Below, piece after piece: positions 56,817-64,000 of a DNA stretch of 64,000 bases. The position numbers and the translations under genes were made by a program. Below the pieces are notes generated by a model. The model was not told the DNA's origin, made no database searches, and saw only the letters and a program-made list of their open reading frames with translations. Location: the NCBI GenBank assembly GCA_963921195.1, contig OY992536.1, positions 321,053,038 to 321,117,037 of the forward strand, given 5' to 3'. This DNA is from Pegoplata infirma (Eukaryota; Arthropoda; Insecta; Diptera; Anthomyiidae). Within the stretch, counting starts at the first letter, position 1. Each line of letters starts with the position of its first letter.

Positions 56817-57765
56817 GAGGCATTCCACACCAACTGTTCCACTACAGAAAAACCATAGTGGTTTCAATGGGATATCATTTGCTCTTAGGGTACTAATAAA
56901 TAACAAAAATAAAATTTAAGTTTTTTTCAAAAAGTGGGCCTTGTAGGCGTGGTCAAATATTAAAAATATCAAACTTTTTTGCCTGAGTATTTATTCACGA
57001 TCACGCACGCTAATGAAAGAAAAAAAATATTCAAGCACGATATTTTATTTTACTCACGCTCACGTGAACATCGTGACCGTAACTTATTTTTTTCTACTCA
57101 CGTGTGCGTGAATGAGCGTGAGCAAAATAAAATATCGTGCGTGACTAAATTTTTTCTTTCATAAGCGTGCGTAATCGTTATTAAAAACTCACTCACGCTA
57201 CCATCGCCTCTTAAAATATTTTTTAAGTATTGATATTACTCATACGCACACGTTTTAAATACCATTATTGTATAAAATAAGCGTGTTGCAATTTTTGAAT
57301 TTTGATTTTCCGAAAACAAAGCAAAACACATCTCTAAAAATTTCAGATCAGATAGAAAATTCCTTTAACTTTTTTTTAAAAAAATAAAAAACAAATAAAA
57401 TTGCGGCATGTTTTTTGATAAATAAAGTTTAAGTTTAAATTTAAAAAATTCAGAACTTCTTCTGAAAATGTTCCAATTTTTATTTTTTTTAATTGATAGC
57501 CCATTCAAAAATCTATAAACAGCTTTTGTCTTTAAGACTTTACTGTGTTTCATTTAATTTGCATAAATATTGAAGTAAAGATGCTCAGGCAAGAAAGTTA
57601 GATATTTTAAATTTTTGACCACGCCTACAAGGCCCACTTTTTGAAAAAACTTAAATTTTATATTTGTTATTTAATAGTACCCTAAGAGCGAATACTTTGA
57701 AAATGATTTCATATTGACACGACACAACTTTTTTTTTTTGCTGAACATTTGGTGTGTAATGCCTC
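56817..57765. mobile_element. GAGGCATTCC foldback, inner nested copy
   Basis: GAGGCATTCCACACCAACTG and its inverse at 57765. Inner arms share TTGTAGGCGTGGTCAAATAT. At the centre is a separate small palindrome (57025-57150) with ACTCACG and CACGATATTTTATTTT. Confidence 0.7.
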
Positions 57766-58204
57766 ATATATGGAGCTAAGAAAATTACGTCCTTGGTTGT
57801 TCAATTTTTCAAAAACTGGGCTTAGGAGGCGTGGTCAAATATTGGAAAAATGGTCAAGTTTGTGTCAAGTTGCCTTGTTTAAATATATATCAAATAAAAA
57901 CGAAATGCACCAAAATCTCAAACTTTACATTCTTGTATAGTTTTGTATCGGCTATCGATTAAAATTTTTTTGGAAAATTTTCAGAACCCATTCTGAAATT
58001 TTCCATTTTTTTAAAAAGTCAATTTATAAAAAATCCGGCCACTTTTGTTTTTTTTTTGTATTTTTTTTTTTTTAAGATTAGATGTTTGTCTAGCAAGATT
58101 TTTTTAAAAATTAAGAAAATCTATAAAAAAAATTAAGAAGAAAAAAAAGTAATTTTTCTGATTTTCAAAATAAATTTTTAAAATTTAAAAAAGTTTTTGA
58201 AAAA

Positions 58205-58450
58205 AATTAATTTCAATTTGTGTTTTTGCTAATTTATGCCAAAATATGCAATAATATGCACTTAAAAGTTCGAAATATGCACAATATATGCATTTAAAAT
58301 CAAAATATGCAAAAATATGTATTTTCACCAAAATATGCAAAATATGCGAAAACAAATCGATGCCATTTAATGCAAATCTCTTGATTCGGAAAGATAATTG
58401 GTCGATATCGTTTTTAGGCTTTCGACAAAAAACATGCATTTGCATGAAAA
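58205..58450 (+). repeat. ATATGCA-rich repeat, uninterrupted copy
   Basis: 'tttgctaatttatgccaaaa' followed by about twelve ATATGCA-like units. Partner of 37098-38170. Confidence 0.6.
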
Positions 58451-59846
58451 TCTCACCCTAGTTATATAAAAAACTTTTTTACCCGGGACCCATTGAAAAA
58501 ATTTTGGTACACAATTTTTTTCTCACTGAACATTTGGTGTGGAATGCCTCACATGTATATTTATAAACAGGTAAAATTTCCATCAAATGATCCCACAATT
58601 TTAGCAATTTCGTTTTAAAAAAACATGTTTGCAAGCGCACAGCTTTTTCTGTCATAAAAATGTTGCAGGTATAACTCTTCAAAAAAGGTTTTTTACTTAA
58701 ACAAGCGCACCTTAGCCTGTTTTTAACCTATTCTCAATATTTTTTTGTTTAAAAGTAACTCTGATATTTTTTAAACAAACCCAAAAAATTATAAATAGGA
58801 TTTGGAAGTAACTGACACGCCCATTTTTTTATTCCACTCACACTGACACTCACTAACAACCACGTGAGTAAAATTAATTTTCAATCACGCTCACTTCTGG
58901 TCATGTGTGAATCACGCACAAATCTAATTACGTTCCCATCTCTAGTTTATATGCATATGCGCATAAAATTACTACTAGTAACAAAATTTATGAATAATGC
59001 TTGAATTAAAAGCGTTTGTGAAAAAAATTAAAAATGTCCTATCACAAAACTTAGCATAACTCATTCATTTTTTAACCGATTGTTATGTTTTTTGGTGTTT
59101 TGGAAAGCCACTTTACTATACTTTTTTACAAAAAATTCAAAAAAATTGTTTAATGATTCACTTTCAACTTAGAGTGTAAAGAATATGACAAATTTTTCAA
59201 AAAATTCGGTTTTTTTTTACTTAAGCGATCGTAGCTCAGCCAATTCTTGATCGATTTTTAATATTTTTGTTTTGTTTGAAAGGTAAGACCTATACCTTTA
59301 AAACAAATCCATAAAATCGAAAATCGGTTGCAAACTAACAAAGTAATAATTTTTTAAAATTGTAATTTAAGAATTTCCGTTTTTCAACACATTTGCCAAT
59401 AAAAAACGTACTTAACGAAGTGATCCAGAAAAACTATGAGTATATCAGTACTCTATGGACTCCAACCAACCCGAATTTTTATATGAGAACCCCTGCATAT
59501 TTTTGGTGTAGCACAGTGTTATATAACATTTAAGCCATTATTGCCCCAATCATATAATGATTAACATTCCTTGTTGTCTTCAATCATATTAACATTATTG
59601 CTACAATCATATTTCCAATCATAATATGACGCTCTTAAATCATGATCACCGCAACCATGTTTTTTTTTCTGCGTGTTCCTACACTAATTGAAACTTTGAT
59701 ATTCTCATAGAATAATTTTAAAGAAAATTATTTTTCTGTTTTAAATTTATTTATGTTGGTCATTTTTTGCAAAACATAATCGACACGTGTTTCGGAATTT
59801 GTCAAATTCCATTGTCAAATAAAAATAAAACCCAATACTACAAGTA

Positions 59847-60613
59847 CACTCAAAATAAATTCTCTGTCCAATCAGCAGAAAAATCTGCTGAAAATACACC
59901 CATTTTGAGCCATATGAGAAATCTGCTGATTTTAGCAGACACGGTTTGCTAAATATCTGTCATAATAGGTGAATAAATATAACAATAAAAAAAAAAAAAA
60001 AAACATTCGGCGCCAGCCAGCATCGAACTCGCCACCTTCCGATTTGAAAGCACACTTCTTAACCACTACGCTACGGAAGCTTATACTTTTATCTGGCGTT
60101 TTAGTTATTAAACATGTGTGACATTTTACTATGTTTATACTGATTTTGTTTGCTGAATTTCATTATTTTGTTAAGAAATTTTTTTATATAAAAAAAAAAG
60201 CAGAACAGATTGTCAGCAGATTGCTCTGCTGAAATCAGCAGATTGATCTGCTGAAATCAGCAGAAATATCTGCTGATTTTAGCAGAAAAATCTGCTGATT
60301 TTAGCAGAAAAAATTTGCTGATTTCAGCAGAATAATCTGCTGATTTCAGCAGAACAATCTGCTGATTTCAGCAGAGCAATCTGCTGACAATCTGTTCTGC
60401 TTTTTGTTTTATATAAAAAAATTTCTTGAAAAAATAATGAAATTCAGCAAACAAAATCAGTATAAACATAGTAAAATGCCTGTTATTTTCTTAAACTAAA
60501 TGACAGAGATTTTACTAAAAATATCCTTCTCAGCAGAACAATCTGCTAAAAGATTGCTAATTCAAATTGAAAGTCGTTTTACAGATTTTTTGACAGAGTT
60601 TTTCTTTTGAGTG
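59847..60613. mobile_element. 767-bp MITE, CACTCAAAATAAA ends, TA duplication, CAGCAGA hairpin
   Basis: CACTCAAAATAAATTCTCTG and CAGAGTTTTTCTTTTGAGTG, flanked by TA; the intact right arm of the host palindrome has TA once. 60140-60480 is a long hairpin whose core is a run of about ten TCTGCTGATTTCAGCAGA palindromes. A tRNA-like module lies at 60008-60081 on the minus strand. Confidence 0.8.
60008..60081 (-). pseudogene. tRNA-like module with A box
   Basis: On the minus strand TAGCGTAGTGGTTAAG is a clear A-box/D-arm match, and GAGTTCGATGCTG is a weaker B box about 30 bases later. A T-run follows. The anticodon stem cannot be drawn with a normal 7-base loop, so it is unlikely to be a working tRNA. 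It lies inside the CAGCAGA MITE. Confidence 0.5.
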
Positions 60614-60985
60614 TAGAAAAGGGATTTTAATGACAAATCGTTAGTGATCAAACAAAAATATTAATACATTTTCGATTCTACTCCCATTAGGAATTAGAAG
60701 GGGAAAATTGTACCGTCGTGGTAAGATCACGATCATCAACTATTATAATATTTTAATATTTGTTTGATTGTTAGTTGATGATCGTGATCTTACTACAATG
60801 GTACAATTTTCGTCTTCTAATTCCTAATAGGAGTAGAGTCGAATATGTATTAATATTTTAGTTGGATCATTAACGATTTGTCCATAAAAATCCCATTGCT
60901 ACTTGTTGTATTAGGTTTTTACTCTTTTTTTAATTATTAAAAATATAACAGATCTTTGAAAATACACATTTTTTGACAACACTTG

Positions 60986-61258
60986 CACTGAAAAAAAAAA
61001 AACCTTGTAAAATTACAAGACAAACTTGTAATTTTTTTTTGCTTGCTACCTCCAATTTGACAAAAATTCCAAGTAATTTTACAAGATTTTTACCAATAAT
61101 TTTGTAATTTTACAAGGTTTTTACAAAAAAATTGTAAAATTACAAAAAAAAAAAATTAAAATTTCGATTTGTTAAAAAACAAGGAAAACTGTCAAATATT
61201 GGTAAAATGGAATTACGAGACTTTTCCTAGTTATTTGACAAAGTTTTTTTTGTGTGTG
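60986..61258. mobile_element. Short MITE, CACTGAAAAAAA ends, TTGTAAAATTACAA motifs
   Basis: CACTGAAAAAAAAAAAACCT and the inverted-type AAGTTTTTTTTGTGTG end. TTGTAAAATTACAA palindromes fill the centre. The right 70 bases match the MITE end at 48130-48208. Confidence 0.55.
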
Positions 61259-61754
61259 TCAGTTGATTTTATTAATACTATGTAGGTTGGTTGCATATAA
61301 AAACAGTTAGTTAAAAACAACTACATTTATTAGTCATTTTAACTGAAATCGTAGTTGATCCCAATACAACTTACATAGTAAATGTTTCAACTGTCATATT
61401 CAGTTGATTTTACATACATAATTTTTTTTCGTGTACTTCCTAAGAAGGATAACAAGAAACGATTGATTTAAGAATATTGTAAATAGTTGGTATGCTGTGT
61501 TTTTTTTTAAATTATTTCTTTATTTTGAATTTTCATCTTTGACAAAGGTTTGACAGCTAATACCCCTAAAAATTGTTTTATTTTATTTGTTCAGTTCTTT
61601 TTTCAATTTTTATTTAAAAAAATTGACATAAAGCAAACCGATTACATGATGGGTGCAAAAAAAAGGGGTTAACAAAATACAAATTTGCAATTAATCATTA
61701 TTTAAAATTTAAATAAAATTGTAATTTAAAGAATTTAAATATCAAATTTGTTTA
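61259..61754. other. Small inverted motifs, no gene
   Basis: CAGTTGATTTTA, AACTTACATAGTA and TACTATGTAGGTTG occur in both orientations at 61259-61430 and suggest another decayed hairpin. The rest is plain AT-rich DNA. Confidence 0.4.
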
Positions 61755-62878
61755 ATTCGATTAGAGTTTTATTCTAGTTCGAGGCCCAAAAATATTTCTA
61801 TTTATGATATTGTCATAATAGAGTATTTTTAATTTATTGCTTTAAAAAAAGTTACTATCTCATAGTATGTCTGTACTGATCAGCTTCATCCCCACTAAAG
61901 GAATCTTCAGCAGACTTTAGAGAATCATCGTTGGTCAATCAAACATCAAACCAGACATAATATTTGATATATTTCCCAAGTTATATGAGAAGTACTATTA
62001 TGAAGGTCCGAAATCTGTTTTCCAACAAAAATAACTCTTTTAAAGCAAAAATTGTATATATTAAATCACCGTCGGTAACTATTAATATATGTGTTGCTGT
62101 TATTTTACAATAACAACAGTGCCTAACCAAACAATAGTGTTGGTAGGATAAGTCGTACTAAACTTTGTGTTAAATGTTGTTTTTTTATTTGTAGTACCAA
62201 ATGGTACATAAAAATAAAATGTATTTATTCGGCCTTTATATATGTATATATATTCGATTAGAGTTTTATTCTAGTTCGAGGCCCAAAAATATTTCTATTT
62301 ATGATATTGTCATAATAGAGTATTTTTAATTTATTGCTTTAAAAAAAGTTACTATCTCATAGTATGTCTGTACTGATCAGCTTCATCAGCTTCATAAAGG
62401 CCGAATAAATACATTTTATTTTTATGTACCATTTGGTACTACAAATAAAAAAACAACATTTAACACAAAGTTTAGTACGACTTATCCTACCAACACTATT
62501 GTTTGGTTAGGCACTGTTGTTATTATAAAATAACAGCAACACATATATTAATAGTTACCGACGGTGATTTAATATATACAATTTTTGCTTTAAAAGAGTT
62601 ATTTTTGTTGGAAAACAGATTTCGGACCTTCATAATAGTACTTCTCATATAACTTGGGAAATATATCAAATATTATGTCTGGTTTGATGTTTGATTGACC
62701 AACGATGATTCTCTAAAGTCTGCTGAAGATTCCTTTAGTGGGGATGAAGCTGATCAGTACAGACATACTATGAGATAGTAACTTTTTTTAAAGCAATAAA
62801 TTAAAAATACTCTATTATGACAATATCATAAATAGAAATATTTTTGGGCCTCGAACTAGAATAAAACTCTAATCGAAT
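61755..62878. mobile_element. 1.12 kb near-perfect palindrome
   Basis: Arms 61755-62240 and 62395-62878 are inverted copies; reading about 480 bases I found one clear difference (C/T near 62115). The ends are ATTCGATTAGAGTTTTATTC. The 154-base spacer is a direct copy of the first 140 bases of the arm. A diverged end of the same family is at about 54655-54700. No protein coding seen. Confidence 0.85.
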
Positions 62879-62884
62879 ATATAT

Positions 62885-64000
62885 ACATTAGGGCGGGTCG
62901 ATATGTATGGATCGAAAAAAACTGAAAAATCGTATAGCAAAAACAAAATCTACAAGAAATTCTAAGAAACTTTTCCAAAGAAACCATTGGTCTAAAATCA
63001 AACCCTATACCGCGCCTAACGACATGAAAATCCGTCCGTCCGTCTGTCTTTCTGTCTGTGTGAAACACGCTAACTTTCAAATGTTAGCGGAAGAATGAAA
63101 AATATATACGGCAAGCTGCTGAAGCGTGGTGTATATATTTGTTATACTTCCGGTCAGATTAATAATAAATTTCAGCGAAATCTGTCTAGTGGTTCATAAG
63201 TTATTAGCAAAATGTGGAATTTCAGATGGGTTTTAACCCGAACTCCCGTGTTGAAAAAAAACGCTAAACACGCTTTAAAAAGCAATGGTAAGCCAAAAAA
63301 AATATTTTAGAAACTATTTTTGTCACTCAAAAAAAACTAAAAAAAAATATTACACTCAAAAAAAAAATACACTCAAAAAAATTTACACTCGAAATTTTTT
63401 TTTTTTTTTACAAAAATTAAAAAAAAAAAATTTTACTCAAATTAATCAAATACTGATGTAAAAAAAATATTCAGTTATCAAAAATTTTTATCGAACACAA
63501 TGATATGCATTATATCCAGCGGCAATTAGTAAAACATTGCCGCTGGATATGTTCTTGCAGCATATCGGTATATAAAACTATGTTTTCTTTACATCTGAGG
63601 TGTAGGGTATGTTCAGCAACTTTGTAGAAAATATTATGGCAAAAATTTTTGTGAAACATATTAACCCTCTAACTCCCTCTCATAACGGTATTTTTGGCTA
63701 TATTCCAAAAAATCGCAAAAAACACCCCGAAAGAGGGGGAGGGTGGGGATGAAATGTTCTACAAAAATGTTGCCAATAAAATTTTACTATATACTTCAGA
63801 GCCCACCAAAGCCCCAAAATGAACAGAAACACCAAAAAAGAGTCAAGTTCTATGTTTTGCTTATTAAAAAAAGGACGGACGGACAAATCTTCATGTCTTT
63901 AGGCGCGGTATAGGGTTTGATTTTAGAAACATGGTTTCTTTGGGAAATGTTCTTAGAATTTCTTGTAGATTATGTTTTTGCTATACGATTTTTGACAAAA
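62885..64000. mobile_element. Foldback/DINE-related element running off the window
   Basis: 62910-63035 (AATCGTATAGCAAAAACAAA, CCTATACCGCGCCTAACGAC) is repeated inverted at 63885-64000, so the element continues beyond the edge. 63030-63470 is a diverged DINE-like body with a (GTCY)n core and ACACTCAAAAAAA units. 63511-63550 holds the palindrome ATATCCAGCGGCAAT..ATTGCCGCTGGATAT. Confidence 0.6.

Larger units (their letters stand above)
56735..58550. mobile_element. GAGGCATTCC foldback, outer nested copy
   Basis: GAGGCATTCCACACCAAATG at 56735 and its inverse ending at 58550. It sits symmetrically inside the arms of the 4.9 kb element. Contains 56817-57765, a half copy (57760-58080) matching the left arm of 21398-22479, and the ATATGCA repeat at 58205-58450. 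Confidence 0.65.
54807..59675. mobile_element. 4.9 kb foldback DNA element, CACGCAGA ends, TT duplication
   Basis: CACGCAGAGAAAAAATATGG and CCATGTTTTTTTTTCTGCGTG are its ends, with TT on each side. Subterminal regions on both sides are dense in ATGATTG/CAATCAT motifs. Arms 55670-56800 and 58490-59530 are inverted copies (for example AGCTACGATCGCTTAAGTAA at about 56063 and its inverse at 59214). The left side has about 0.8 kb with no right counterpart. The centre holds nested GAGGCATTCC foldbacks. No transposase is seen, so it is non-autonomous or a composite. Confidence 0.75.
59825..60926. repeat. Palindrome, about 280 bp without its inserted MITE
   Basis: The left arm (59825-59846 plus 60614-60740) and right arm (60765-60926) pair through CCCAATACTACAAGT, ACAAATCGTTAGTGATC, TACTCCCATTAGGAATTAGA and AGATCACGATCATCAACTAT. 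The MITE 59847-60613 interrupts only the left arm. Confidence 0.75.

Noticed and set aside
60008..60081. Working tRNA gene
   Set aside because: The A box is good but the anticodon arm and T stem do not form correctly.

Overview
The window reads as nuclear DNA from a higher dipteran, most likely a calyptrate fly. It is very AT-rich and gene-poor, and it is packed with nested transposable elements. The commonest repeat has the (GTCY)n and (TA)n microsatellite cores known from fly mini-me/DINE-1 elements. Other supports for a fly are Tc1-like, pogo-like, hAT-like and LINE relics and a tRNA-Lys primer-binding site. No operon-like or bacterial structure is present. The species assignment is inference.

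Only two ordinary genes can be supported. Both lie on the + strand about 6 kb apart and are paralogs. Gene 1 (41777-42598) is an intact, single-exon, 273-residue secreted protein. Gene 2 (48766-49653) has the same layout: a TATA box about 50 bases before the ATG, a signal peptide with the same CC..NI.NV tail, and a C-terminal part with four matching cysteines and SQNG, RRN and CQWY motifs. Gene 2 carries an in-frame TAA at codon 7, inside the signal peptide, and a TE sits about 65 bases after its stop. It is therefore a very young pseudogene, a null allele or an assembly error. The family resembles insect secreted proteins with beta-trefoil-like EYLY/RRxVF repeats; that assignment is tentative.

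Layout. 1-4.8 kb: DINE fragment, then a 2.85 kb TIR element with three 215-bp tandem units, each holding a tRNA T-arm-like motif. 4.8-7.85 kb: DINE copy split by a hAT-like element that carries a minisatellite. 8.3-11.2 kb: pogo-like relic holding a Tc1-like foldback and a MITE. 11.4-18.5 kb: DINE copies, a LINE RNase H relic, a GGTATCG element and a CCCGGG element. 19.7-22.5 kb: hAT/ZBED-like transposase relic, a MITE and a 1.08 kb foldback. 24.2-27.7 kb: DINE copy with two insertions. 28.5-32 kb: MITEs and foldbacks. 34.3-41.4 kb: DINE copies, an LTR primer-binding-site relic and more TIR elements. 41.8-49.7 kb: the gene pair, separated by a LINE 3' end, DINE copies and a foldback. 49.7-64 kb: foldbacks, including a 4.9 kb nested one and a nearly identical 1.1 kb palindrome.

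The main pattern is serial nesting. Related copies inside the window act as empty-site references, so exact element ends and target-site duplications can be read directly. At least seven TIR elements with unrelated interiors share CCCRG-type ends and 2-bp duplications that are not restricted to TA. A second set shares CACTCAAA ends, mostly with TA duplications. Several interiors are perfect or near-perfect hairpins.
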